Shown here in pieces: positions 15,671 through 23,155 of a stretch of 37,810 nt of DNA (the first letter of the stretch is position 1; every line of letters begins with the position of its first letter). A program made the position numbers and the translations under genes. Where the stretch lies: positions 1 through 37,810 of the forward strand of contig DQWD01000213.1 of assembly GCA_011042725.1 (NCBI GenBank), in the 5' to 3' direction. The notes beneath the pieces are model-generated. The model made no database searches. It was given only the letters and a program-made list of their open reading frames with translations, and was not told where the DNA came from. This DNA comes from Candidatus Aminicenantota bacterium. Lineage in GTDB: Bacteria > Acidobacteriota > Aminicenantia > Aminicenantales > Aminicenantaceae.

Positions 15671-16542
15671 AGATATTTGCTTTAGCTAAAATAAATTTAG
15701 GGCTGGAAGTAATTAGACGGCGCGATGATGGCTACCACGAACTTAGGACTTTATTCCAAAGCCTTTCCTTGGCGGATGAACTCGAGTTTTTTCCTCGAAA
15801 TGACGACCTAATTAGGCTATCTGGCAACAAAAAATCAGTTTCATGGGGAAATGACAACTTAATTTATCAAGCCGCTCTAGCCCTAAAAAGAGCGAAACCA
15901 GGGACCTATGGAGTGGAAATTAAAGTTAGAAAAAACATCCCTCCCGGGTATGGGCTGGGTGGGGGGAGCAGTAATGCGGCGGTCACTCTCCTGTTTCTAA
16001 ATCAGCTGTGGAATTTAGGATTGGCTCCAGGCGAGCTGGTCGAAATAGGGCGCCAATTAGGAGCGGATGTCCCCTTTTTTTTTCATGGAGGGTTTTGTTT
16101 AGGGGAGGGCCGGGGAGACCTAATCCAGCCCCAGCCAGAAAAGTGGAAATGGGCGGTTTTGGTAGTGTTGCCACCCTTTTCTTTGTCTACTCGTTGGGTC
16201 TTCCAGCAAGCGAGGCTTTCCTTGACTTCAAAACCTAAAGTGAGTAAAATTAATCAGTTTTTAAAGAGCGGTTGTTTGGCGGCTTTAGAGAACGAGTTGG
16301 AAGAAGTAGTATTTTCCCGGTTTCCTCGGTTAAGAGAGATAAAAGAAGCGCTAAAAGATCAGAAAGCAGAATTGTCCTTGATGAGCGGAAGTGGATCAGC
16401 TCTCTACGGCCTCTTTGCTACTAGCCAACAGGCCGAGGAAGCAGGACGAGAGATTTCTCGTCTCTTCCCGGAAGTTGAGTTCCGGGTGTGTCAAACGGTG
16501 AAGCGCTCTCAATATTGGACAACTATTGGTGTTGGGGTGTAG
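15667..16542 (+). CDS. ispE: 4-diphosphocytidyl-2-C-methyl-D-erythritol kinase
   Basis: IspE phosphorylates CDP-methylerythritol in the MEP pathway for isoprenoid precursors. The 291-residue protein shows the GHMP kinase motifs: AKINLGLEVIRRRDDGYHEL at the N-terminus, the ATP loop PPGYGLGGGSSNAAV (about 98-112), ADVPFFFHGG, and the C-terminal MSGSGSALYGLF. ispD and ispF of the same pathway are about 11 kb downstream. Its stop codon TAG lies inside the 5' end of the tRNA-Gln gene, so the last ten bases of the gene are shared with the tRNA acceptor stem and the following two bases. Confidence 0.96.
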   Translation: MKIFALAKINLGLEVIRRRDDGYHELRTLFQSLSLADELEFFPRNDDLIRLSGNKKSVSWGNDNLIYQAALALKRAKPGTYGVEIKVRKNIPPGYGLGGGSSNAAVTLLFLNQLWNLGLAPGELVEIGRQLGADVPFFFHGGFCLGEGRGDLIQPQPEKWKWAVLVVLPPFSLSTRWVFQQARLSLTSKPKVSKINQFLKSGCLAALENELEEVVFSRFPRLREIKEALKDQKAELSLMSGSGSALYGLFATSQQAEEAGREISRLFPEVEFRVCQTVKRSQYWTTIGVGV

Positions 16543-16607
16543 CCAAGCGGTAAGGCAGCGGACTTTGGATCCGCCATTCGGGGGTTCGAATCCTCCCACC
16601 CCAGCCA
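16533..16607 (+). tRNA. tRNA-Gln (anticodon TTG), 3' CCA encoded
   Basis: The cloverleaf folds fully. The acceptor stem is TGGGGTG/CACCCCA (7 of 7 pairs), the D arm GCC/GGC with loop AAGCGGTAA, the anticodon stem GCGGA/TCCGC around loop CTTTGGA, the variable loop CATTC, and the T arm GGGGG/CCTCC with TTCGAAT. The anticodon TTG reads glutamine CAA and CAG. Discriminator G is followed by an encoded CCA (16605-16607). The 5' end overlaps the last ten bases of ispE. Confidence 0.96.
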
Positions 16608-16655
16608 TTCATTCTTTTGGGAAAGAAAACTTATCCTCCTAAAGAAGGAGCGACG

Positions 16656-17600
16656 ATGCGGAAACAAGATTTAAAGATTTTTGCCGGATCTTCAAATCGC
16701 CCATTAGCCCAGAAAATCGCTCACTATTTGGGTTTGGAGTTAGGCCGGTGTGTGCTGGAGCGCTTTAGCGATGGCGAGATTCATTTTTATATTGATGAGA
16801 ACGTTCGAGGAGAAGATGTCTTTATCATTCAGTCGGGTTCCTACGAGGCTAATTTTCACCTCATGGAACTTTTCTTGATGATTGATGCTTTCAAAAGAGC
16901 CTCGGCGGAAAGAATTACCGCCGTTATCCCTTACTATTGCTATGCGCGACAGGATTGGAAAGATAGGCCTCGTGTGCCAATTTCGGCTCGCTTAGTAGCT
17001 GATCTTTTGGAAAAAGCAGGGGCTAACCGTGTTTTAACCATGGACTTACATTCGCCCCAAATCCAAGGGTTTTTTTCAATTCCAGTAGATAATTTAATGG
17101 CGGCTCCGGTCTTAGCCAATTACATCAACAGCCTCAACCTGAAAAAGCTAACCATTGTTTCCCCTGATGCAGGGGGAGTCGGCCGAGCACGATGGTTTGC
17201 TAAGAAAATGAAAGCATCTCTGGCCATCATTGATAAACGTCGTCCTGCCCCTAATATTGCTGAGGTCCTGCATGTTATTGGGCAGGTCAAAGAAAGAGAT
17301 GTAGTTATTCTTGATGATATGGTTGACACGGCCGGTACTTTGGTTCTTAGCGTGGAAGCCTTACGCAAGGAAGGCGCCAACCGGATTTTAGCCGCCTGTA
17401 CCCATCCGGTTTTATCAGGTCAAGCCCTCCAGCGGATCCAGGACTCCCCATTGGAAGAATTGATTGTGACCAACACAATTGAAATGAGAGAGGAAGCTAA
17501 AACCATGGATAAAATCACGGTTCTTTCCGTAGCCGAGCTGTTCGGAGAGGCGGTGCGGCGGATCCATGAGGGTCAATCAGTAAGCAGTTTGTTTATTTAA
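16656..17600 (+). CDS. prs: Ribose-phosphate pyrophosphokinase (PRPP synthetase)
   Basis: Prs makes PRPP from ribose 5-phosphate and ATP for nucleotide, histidine and tryptophan synthesis. I choose the ATG at 16656, after AAGGAG at five bases; this gives 314 residues, the usual length. Motifs are FAGSSNRPLAQKIA, RFSDGEIHFYIDENVRG, the ATP-binding stretch YYCYARQDWKDRPRVPISA, TMDLHSPQIQGFF, and the PRPP loop VILDDMVDTAGT. It lies 48 bases after the tRNA-Gln and 11 bases before rplY, in an order that resembles ispE-prs-rplY-pth of many bacteria. Confidence 0.97.
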   Translation: MRKQDLKIFAGSSNRPLAQKIAHYLGLELGRCVLERFSDGEIHFYIDENVRGEDVFIIQSGSYEANFHLMELFLMIDAFKRASAERITAVIPYYCYARQDWKDRPRVPISARLVADLLEKAGANRVLTMDLHSPQIQGFFSIPVDNLMAAPVLANYINSLNLKKLTIVSPDAGGVGRARWFAKKMKASLAIIDKRRPAPNIAEVLHVIGQVKERDVVILDDMVDTAGTLVLSVEALRKEGANRILAACTHPVLSGQALQRIQDSPLEELIVTNTIEMREEAKTMDKITVLSVAELFGEAVRRIHEGQSVSSLFI

Positions 17601-17611
17601 GGAGGCCGATA

Positions 17612-18274
17612 ATGGCAATTCAGATTAAAGCTGAGCGAAGAGAAAAAAGAGGGAAAGGGCCTGCCCGGCAATTGAGACGGGAAGGGATGATCCCCGCGGT
17701 TTTATATGGCCCAGATGTTTCAGAAGTAACCTTGGCGATCAGGAAAAAAGACGTCAATCGTATTCTTAGACAGGGAGAAAATGTGATTTTCAAGCTCAAT
17801 GACAATGAAAAGACGTGGGATGTGATGGTTAAAGAAGTTCAAGCTGATCCGGTGACTGATGAATTATACCATGTGGACCTGATCCAAGTGGCAATGAACA
17901 AACCCATCCGGGTTTTTGTGCCGATTAATCCGGTTGGAGATCCAGTTGGAGTAAAGTCTGAGGGTGGAATAGCCGATTGGATGACAAGAGAGGTGGAGAT
18001 TGAATGCTTGCCCAAAAATATTCCCGAAGCAATTGAGGTGGACATCAGCGCTTTACATGTAAATCAATCCTTGCGGGTGGAAGATTTAACTCCGCCAGAG
18101 GGAGTTAGAATAGTTACTGATTCGGAAACGGTGTTGGTGGTCATCGAATCGCCAGTGGAAGAAGAAGTGGCGGTTACCGAGGAGGAAGAAGTAATTGGAG
18201 TGGAGGAAGAACCAGAGGTCATTGGACAAGAGGAAGGGTCGAGAAAAGAGGGAGAATCCGAGGAAACAGAGTAA
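17612..18274 (+). CDS. rplY: 50S ribosomal protein L25 (CTC form)
   Basis: This is the two-domain CTC-type L25, 220 residues, which binds 5S rRNA through its N-terminal domain (RREGMIPAVLYGP, about 23-35). The C-terminal beta domain is seen in NKPIRVFVPINPVGDPVGVKSEGG and VDISALHVNQSLRVEDL. The final 35 or so residues are an acidic tail (EEEEVIGVEEEPEVIGQEE). AAGGAGG precedes the ATG. The pth gene begins one base after the stop codon. Confidence 0.95.
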   Translation: MAIQIKAERREKRGKGPARQLRREGMIPAVLYGPDVSEVTLAIRKKDVNRILRQGENVIFKLNDNEKTWDVMVKEVQADPVTDELYHVDLIQVAMNKPIRVFVPINPVGDPVGVKSEGGIADWMTREVEIECLPKNIPEAIEVDISALHVNQSLRVEDLTPPEGVRIVTDSETVLVVIESPVEEEVAVTEEEEVIGVEEEPEVIGQEEGSRKEGESEETE

Positions 18275-18275
18275 A

Positions 18276-18851
18276 GTGTGGGCCATTGTCGGATTGGGCA
18301 ATCCAGGTCGAGACTATGCCCGAACGAGGCATAATGCTGGATTTTTATTAGTGAGACTTTTAGCCCGGCAGTGGGAAATTAGGTTAAAAAAGCATCGGTT
18401 TAAGGCCAAAATAGGTGAAGGATTTAAAGGAGAGCAAGCGGTTATCTTGATGCTGCCGCAGACGTGGATGAACAATTCTGGGTTAGCGGTCAAGGAATTG
18501 GTTCAGCATCGAGACTTAACGTTGAACCAGCTCTTGGTTGTCTATGACGATTTAGATATTGTCTTAGGCGAAATTCGGGTTCGACCGGAAGGAAGCTCGG
18601 GTGGTCACCGGGGAGTGGAGTCGATCATTAAGGAGATTGGCGACACTCGATTTCCCCGAGTGAGGTTAGGCATTGGGCCTTTACCGGTCGGGGCCGATGC
18701 GGCGGAATATGTGTTAGCCCCCTTTACCGAAGATGAATTCAAAATAATGAAGGAAAGCTTGGCTAAAGCGGCTCAAGCCGTGGAATTGATTCTGGAAGGA
18801 AAAATTGATGAAGCTATGAGTCGCTTTAATCAGAAAATTAAGCTACAATAG
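18276..18851 (+). CDS. pth: Peptidyl-tRNA hydrolase
   Basis: Pth releases stalled peptidyl-tRNA. The start is taken as GTG at 18276, one base after the rplY stop, giving VWAIVGLGNPGRDYARTRHN and 191 residues, the family length; the upstream extension in the ORF track is the acidic rplY tail read in another frame. The catalytic His is in TRHNAGF, and other motifs are LMLPQTWMNNSG, VVYDDLD and SSGGHRGVESI. AGGAAA lies somewhat far upstream, so translation may depend on coupling to rplY. Confidence 0.95.
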   Translation: MWAIVGLGNPGRDYARTRHNAGFLLVRLLARQWEIRLKKHRFKAKIGEGFKGEQAVILMLPQTWMNNSGLAVKELVQHRDLTLNQLLVVYDDLDIVLGEIRVRPEGSSGGHRGVESIIKEIGDTRFPRVRLGIGPLPVGADAAEYVLAPFTEDEFKIMKESLAKAAQAVELILEGKIDEAMSRFNQKIKLQ

Positions 18852-18883
18852 AAAAGCCAATAAAAATTTAGATGCTCCTTGTT

Positions 18884-18901
18884 CTTCCTTTTTTAAGGAA
18901 G
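18884..18901 (+). promoter_or_regulatory. Hairpin in the rpsF leader
   Basis: A perfect seven-base inverted repeat CTTCCTT/AAGGAAG with a TTTT loop lies 25 bases before rpsF, after the pth stop. It has no T tract, so it is not a standard terminator. It lacks the CCG element of the known S6:S18 autoregulatory leader. It might be an mRNA-end or processing structure. Confidence 0.3.
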
Positions 18902-18925
18902 AGCTGGCAGCCATAAGGAGGTCAA

Positions 18926-19342
18926 ATGAGATTATACGAAACAGCCTTTTTAATTGCCCCTAATCTTCCCGAGGAAGAAATGGACACCCTCATTCAGGCA
19001 ATGGCCGATGTGGTCAAAGCCAAAAATGGTCGGCTGATCCGGGAAGATAGATGGGGAAAAAGAAAATTAGCTTATCCCATTAAGAAGTTTGGTGAGGCGT
19101 ACTATGTTTTCTTGTTATACGAGGGGAACCCAGATATTCCAGCTGAGTTAGAGCGACAATTCAAGCAAAAAGATGCGGTTATTCGGTTTTTGACCATTAA
19201 GCAAGATCAGCGGGAGAATGTCCGGTGGCCAAAGAAAACCAAAGCTATACCAGTTACTCCCCTTGTTGAGGAAGGGGAAGAGAAAGCTGAAGCGCCAGTT
19301 GCGTCTTCTTCAGAGAAAAAGGAGGAGGAAAACAATGAGTAG
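18926..19342 (+). CDS. rpsF: 30S ribosomal protein S6
   Basis: S6 pairs with S18 on the platform of the small subunit. The 138-residue protein begins [20 protein letters not shown] and contains [21 protein letters not shown], the S6 core. The core ends near residue 100; the remaining part is a Glu/Ala/Ser-rich tail ([21 protein letters not shown]). AAGGAGG precedes the ATG. The rpsR start overlaps its 3' end by eight bases, and no ssb gene lies between them, unlike the common rpsF-ssb-rpsR order. Confidence 0.96.
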   Translation: MRLYETAFLIAPNLPEEEMDTLIQAMADVVKAKNGRLIREDRWGKRKLAYPIKKFGEAYYVFLLYEGNPDIPAELERQFKQKDAVIRFLTIKQDQRENVRWPKKTKAIPVTPLVEEGEEKAEAPVASSSEKKEEENNE

Positions 19343-19595
19343 AGAATCTCGATCATCGGATAGACCAACCTATCGTCGGTTTTTTACTCCCAAGAAAAAA
19401 GTTTGCCGTTTTTGTGAGTTGAATGTTCGAGATATTGATTACAAAAATGTTGAGTTATTAAGAAAGTACACGCCCGAACGAGGCAAAATTGCTCCGCGGC
19501 GGTTAACAGGAACTTGTTCCTATCACCAGCGGCGATTATCTCGAGCGGTAAAAAGGGCTCGCATCCTCGGGTTATTGCCATTTGTGGCCGACTGA
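19335..19595 (+). CDS. rpsR: 30S ribosomal protein S18
   Basis: The true start is the ATG at 19335, which overlaps the rpsF stop, with GGAGGAGG upstream; the longer ORF in the track reads rpsF tail in another frame. The 86-residue protein has the S18 core [25 protein letters not shown] and the [17 protein letters not shown] loop, ending [19 protein letters not shown]. The CRFC pair makes it a cysteine-containing form, although the full four-cysteine zinc motif is not complete, with only one further Cys in GTCSYH. Confidence 0.96.
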   Translation: MSRESRSSDRPTYRRFFTPKKKVCRFCELNVRDIDYKNVELLRKYTPERGKIAPRRLTGTCSYHQRRLSRAVKRARILGLLPFVAD

Positions 19596-19620
19596 TCCTC
19601 AATGGAAAAGGTGGTGAATC

Positions 19621-20178
19621 ATGAAAGTCATGCTTAGGGAAAATATTGATAGTTTGGGCAAAAGAGGCGAAGTTGTGGAAGTTGCTCCCGGGTACGCCCG
19701 GAATTATCTGCTTCCTCGTGGTCTGGCAGTGGCGGTTACTTCCACCAACTTGAAGATGATTGAAATGCAGCAGAGAAAGCTCCGCAAGCAGTTAGAGAAA
19801 GAGATGTCTTCCTTTAAGGAACTAGCCCAAAAATTAAGCCAAGTCTCTTTGACTTTTTATCGTAAAGCCAGTGACAAGGACCACCTATTTGGCTCGGTGA
19901 GTGTCAATGACCTTAAGGAGGCCTTGGAAGAGCAAGGCTTTGTAGTCGACAAGAAGAAGATTCTTCTCTCTGAGCCGATAAAAAGCTTGGGCTCCTTTAA
20001 GGTTCCCATCAAAGTTTTTCAGGAAGAGAAAGCCGAAATAGAAGTCCAAGTGCTCCCGGAAGAAGCGGGGTCTACCGCCGACGAGAAAGCCCCCGCGGAG
20101 GCCGCGGATACTACGATTGCCGAGGAGAAGATCGAAACCTCCGAATCTTCAGAAGAAGAACCTCCTAGTCAATCGTAG
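19621..20178 (+). CDS. rplI: 50S ribosomal protein L9
   Basis: L9 binds 23S rRNA near the L1 stalk. The N-terminal domain starts MKVMLRENIDSLGKRGEVVEVAPGYARNYLLPRGLA, a textbook match, followed by the long connecting helix (NLKMIEMQQRKLRKQLEKEM) and the C-terminal domain to about residue 150 (LFGSVSVNDLKEAL). A further 35 residues form an acidic Glu/Ala/Ser tail beyond the usual length of about 148. AAGGTGG precedes the ATG. dnaB follows after 21 bases, the common rplI-dnaB order. Confidence 0.96.
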   Translation: MKVMLRENIDSLGKRGEVVEVAPGYARNYLLPRGLAVAVTSTNLKMIEMQQRKLRKQLEKEMSSFKELAQKLSQVSLTFYRKASDKDHLFGSVSVNDLKEALEEQGFVVDKKKILLSEPIKSLGSFKVPIKVFQEEKAEIEVQVLPEEAGSTADEKAPAEAADTTIAEEKIETSESSEEEPPSQS

Positions 20179-20199
20179 CTTTTGGGGCTTGAGGAAACA

Positions 20200-21570
20200 A
20201 TGGAACTTGATTGGTTGTTTTTGAAAAAGACTCCACCCCATAGCTTGGAGGCGGAAAAGACCGTCTTAGGGGGAATTCTTCTTAATAATAAGAATCTTAA
20301 TGTTGTGCTAGCGTTAATCAGCCCTGAAGATTTTTACAAAGAAGCCCACCGGATTATTCTGAAGAAGATAATTACCTTGGTCGATAAAGGAGTGCCAGTT
20401 GACTTAGTAACTATCAACGAGGAATTACAGAAAGCAGGGTTGTTGGAAGAAGTCGGGGGAACCAGTTATATTTCTTCCCTTCTTGATGGTGTGCCCCAAA
20501 GCTTGAATGTTGAATATTACGCCCAGATTATCCGGGAAAAAGCCCTGTTAAGGCGATTGATTATGTCTTCGGCTAAAATTATCTCGGCTAGCTATGATCA
20601 AAAAGAGGATGCCGAAGTATTATTGGCCGAGGCCCAGTCGGCTATTATCGAGGTAGCAGAACAACGAATCAAACCAGGTTTTATTAAAGTGGGAGATTTG
20701 ACCTCCCAGATGCTGGCCTCCATTAAAGCTTTGAGGGATCGAAAAGAAGTCGTCACCGGCATCCCGACTGGGTTCCGGGACTTGGATTCTTTGACTTCTG
20801 GTCTTCACCAAGCGGAGTTAATCATCGTTGCTGCCCGCCCCTCGATGGGAAAAACCGCCTTTTGTTTAAATATTGCTCAACACGTCGGAGTTAGGACCGA
20901 TTACAGTATCGGCTTTTTTACCCTGGAGATGTCCAAAGAACAGCTTTATTTGCGGCTCTTGTGTTCAGAAGCCCAGGTTGATCTCAGTAAAGTGCGCAAG
21001 GGATTTATCAGTGATTTGGAGTTTAGTCGGTTAAAGTTAGCAGCAGAAGTTCTCTCCCAAGCCAAGATTTATGTGGACGAAACACCGGCTTTGACAGTAA
21101 TGGAGATGAAGGCTAAAGCCCGGCGCTTGGGGATGGAACAAAATCTAGACCTTCTCTTTGTCGATTATATTCAGTTAATGCGGACGACCGCCCGCTTTGA
21201 GAATCGCAACCAGGAGATATCTTTTATTTCCCGTTCCCTCAAAGAATTGGCCAAGGAGCTTCAGATTCCAGTCGTGGGCATTTCTCAGCTAAGTCGAGCT
21301 CCCGAGAAAGGGCGCTCGCGGCCCATCCCTCAGCTTTCTGACCTGAGGGAATCAGGCGCCATTGAACAGGATGCAGATGTGGTTATTTTAATCTACCGGC
21401 CCGAATATTATTTTCCCGAGGATGAAAAGTTAAAGGGAATTGCCGAAGTCAACGTGGCTAAGCAACGCAATGGTCCAGTAGGGAAGGTCTCGATGGCTTT
21501 TGTTCGGGAGTACGCCCGTTTTGTTGACCTTGATTTTACCGAATTCCAAGAGCGGGTTGAGGAAGCTTAA
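20200..21570 (+). CDS. dnaB: Replicative DNA helicase DnaB
   Basis: DnaB is the hexameric helicase that unwinds the replication fork. The ATG at 20200, with GAGG five bases upstream, gives 456 residues beginning MELDWLFLKKTPPHSLEAE. The N-terminal DnaB_N domain contains SLEAEKTVLGGILL and VGGTSYISSL. The RecA-like ATPase has Walker A ARPSMGKTA (212-220), Walker B LLFVDYIQLM, and SDLRESGAIEQDADVV. No intein is present. The stop codon shares its last A with the ATG of mlaE, so the two are translationally coupled. Confidence 0.97.
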   Translation: MELDWLFLKKTPPHSLEAEKTVLGGILLNNKNLNVVLALISPEDFYKEAHRIILKKIITLVDKGVPVDLVTINEELQKAGLLEEVGGTSYISSLLDGVPQSLNVEYYAQIIREKALLRRLIMSSAKIISASYDQKEDAEVLLAEAQSAIIEVAEQRIKPGFIKVGDLTSQMLASIKALRDRKEVVTGIPTGFRDLDSLTSGLHQAELIIVAARPSMGKTAFCLNIAQHVGVRTDYSIGFFTLEMSKEQLYLRLLCSEAQVDLSKVRKGFISDLEFSRLKLAAEVLSQAKIYVDETPALTVMEMKAKARRLGMEQNLDLLFVDYIQLMRTTARFENRNQEISFISRSLKELAKELQIPVVGISQLSRAPEKGRSRPIPQLSDLRESGAIEQDADVVILIYRPEYYFPEDEKLKGIAEVNVAKQRNGPVGKVSMAFVREYARFVDLDFTEFQERVEEA

Positions 21571-22361
21571 TGGATTTAAATAAAAGCTGGCCAGCTCCCT
21601 TTTTATTCTTTTGGGAAAATTTAGGAGAGCTAGGTCTACTGACCTGGAAAACTTTAAAAAATGTTTTCCGCCGCCCTTGGGAAAAAAACATTTTTCTTCA
21701 ACAACTCGAGGAAGTGGGGGTTCGTTCTCTACTAGTGGTTTCTTTAACCGCAGCTTTTGGCGGGTTGGTGTTTGGTTTGCAGACTTATATTGGTTTCCAT
21801 CGCTACGTTGGCCAGGGATCGGAGGCCTACGGAGGACCGATCATCTCCCTCGGGCTCTCCAAAGAGTTGATCCCTATTTTAGTGGGACTGATGGTGGCTG
21901 GCCGAGTGGGGTCGGCCATGACCGCCGAGATCGGGACGATGAAAATAACTGAGCAGATTGATGCCCTCTTTAGCCTGGGGGCGGATCCCAATAAATATCT
22001 CGTTGTTCCCCGGACAGTAGCGGCGTTTTTCATGCTTCCTTGCTTAACCTTGTATGGGGATCTTATTGGTATAGTCGGGGGTTTTTTTTATAATATCGTC
22101 ATTATGGGGGTTAATAGTTCGATTTATCTCAAAAATACACTTTTATATTTTGAGCTGTGGGACTTGATTACTGGCTTAATCAAGGCGGCTATTTTTGGCT
22201 TGGTTATTGCGTTAGTAGGTTGTTGGCAGGGGCTGAAAGCTGAAGGAGGAGCTGCTGGGGTGGGGCGAGCCACGACAAGATCAGTGGTGATTTCGAGCAT
22301 TGTTATTTTGATTCTTAATTTCTTTTTGAGTAAAACCTTACCTGCTTCATTGAGTCGATGA
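21570..22361 (+). CDS. mlaE: Mla-type ABC transporter permease (MlaE)
   Basis: This is the inner-membrane permease of a phospholipid transport system between the two membranes. Its 263 residues hold about five or six helices, with the MlaE core from SLLVVSLTAAFGGLVFGLQTY, the conserved LSKELIPILVGLMVAGRVGSAMTAEIGTMK and IDALFSLGADPNKYLVVPR. The ATG shares a base with the dnaB stop. mlaF overlaps the 3' end (GATGATTAG), and mlaD follows, making a three-gene E-F-D cluster. No mlaB, mlaC or mlaA is seen. Confidence 0.93.
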   Translation: MDLNKSWPAPFLFFWENLGELGLLTWKTLKNVFRRPWEKNIFLQQLEEVGVRSLLVVSLTAAFGGLVFGLQTYIGFHRYVGQGSEAYGGPIISLGLSKELIPILVGLMVAGRVGSAMTAEIGTMKITEQIDALFSLGADPNKYLVVPRTVAAFFMLPCLTLYGDLIGIVGGFFYNIVIMGVNSSIYLKNTLLYFELWDLITGLIKAAIFGLVIALVGCWQGLKAEGGAAGVGRATTRSVVISSIVILILNFFLSKTLPASLSR

Positions 22362-23104
22362 TTAGCTTTGTAGATGTTCATAAAAGTTTTCGGGATAATC
22401 ATGTTTTGAGAGGTGTCTTTCTGGATATTGAAAAGGGAGAAACAAGAGTAATCTGTGGGCAGAGTGGTTCGGGCAAAAGTGTTTTAATTAAGAATCTCAT
22501 TGGCTTGATGAAACCGGATAAAGGGCAGATTTTTGTTGATGGCTTGGAGGTGACATCTCTTTCTGAAGAGGCTCTTTTCCAGGTGCGTCGCAAATTTGGC
22601 CTTCTTTTTCAAAATGCCGCCCTTTTTGATTCGTTAACCGTGGCGGAAAATGTAAGTTTTGGGCTGGAGCGTTACACCGACTTTTCCCCAGGGGAAATTA
22701 GGCGCCGGGTAACTGAATCCTTGGAAATGGTGGGGTTAAGGGGGGTAGAAAATCTCATGCCTCACGAGTTAAGTGGAGGCATGAAAAAAAGAGTTGGTTT
22801 AGCGCGAGCAATTGCCTATCGTCCGGAAATTATTCTCTATGATGAACCTTCCACCGGGATTGATCCGATTCGAGCAGATGCGATTAATGATTTAATTATA
22901 GCCATGAAAAAAGAAATGGGGGTAACCTCTATTGTCATTACCCATGATATGATATCGGCCTACAAAGTCGCCGATCGGATTTCCATGCTTTACCAAGGGA
23001 AAATTATTGAGACAGGCACTCCCGGGAAGATAAAGAAGTCTTCCAATCCAGTGGTCCAACAATTTATTACAGGGAGTGCTGTTGGCCCGATAAAGGAGTT
23101 TTGA
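22358..23104 (+). CDS. mlaF: Mla-type ABC transporter ATP-binding protein (MlaF)
   Basis: This ATPase drives the MlaE permease. The 248 residues include Walker A GQSGSGKSVLIKN (about 34-46), the signature LSGGMKKRVGLARA, Walker B IILYDEPSTGIDP and switch His ITHDM. The Q-loop is LLFQNAALFDSLTV, typical of the MlaF subgroup. The first codon overlaps the mlaE stop. The spacer to mlaD is about 50 bases and contains a perfect eight-base tandem repeat (ATAAGCTA twice, 23123-23138). Confidence 0.95.
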   Translation: MISFVDVHKSFRDNHVLRGVFLDIEKGETRVICGQSGSGKSVLIKNLIGLMKPDKGQIFVDGLEVTSLSEEALFQVRRKFGLLFQNAALFDSLTVAENVSFGLERYTDFSPGEIRRRVTESLEMVGLRGVENLMPHELSGGMKKRVGLARAIAYRPEIILYDEPSTGIDPIRADAINDLIIAMKKEMGVTSIVITHDMISAYKVADRISMLYQGKIIETGTPGKIKKSSNPVVQQFITGSAVGPIKEF

Positions 23105-23155
23105 CCGCTAGAACTGAGAGTTATAAGCTAATAAGCTAAGTAATAGAGGGTGAAA

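Noticed and set aside
18852-18925. S6:S18 autoregulatory leader RNA before rpsF
   Set aside because: A hairpin is present, but the CCG element of the known motif is absent.
23123-23138. Tandem repeat ATAAGCTA x2 as a mobile-element footprint
   Set aside because: It is only two short copies in a spacer, without flanking inverted repeats or a transposase; more likely a simple slip duplication.
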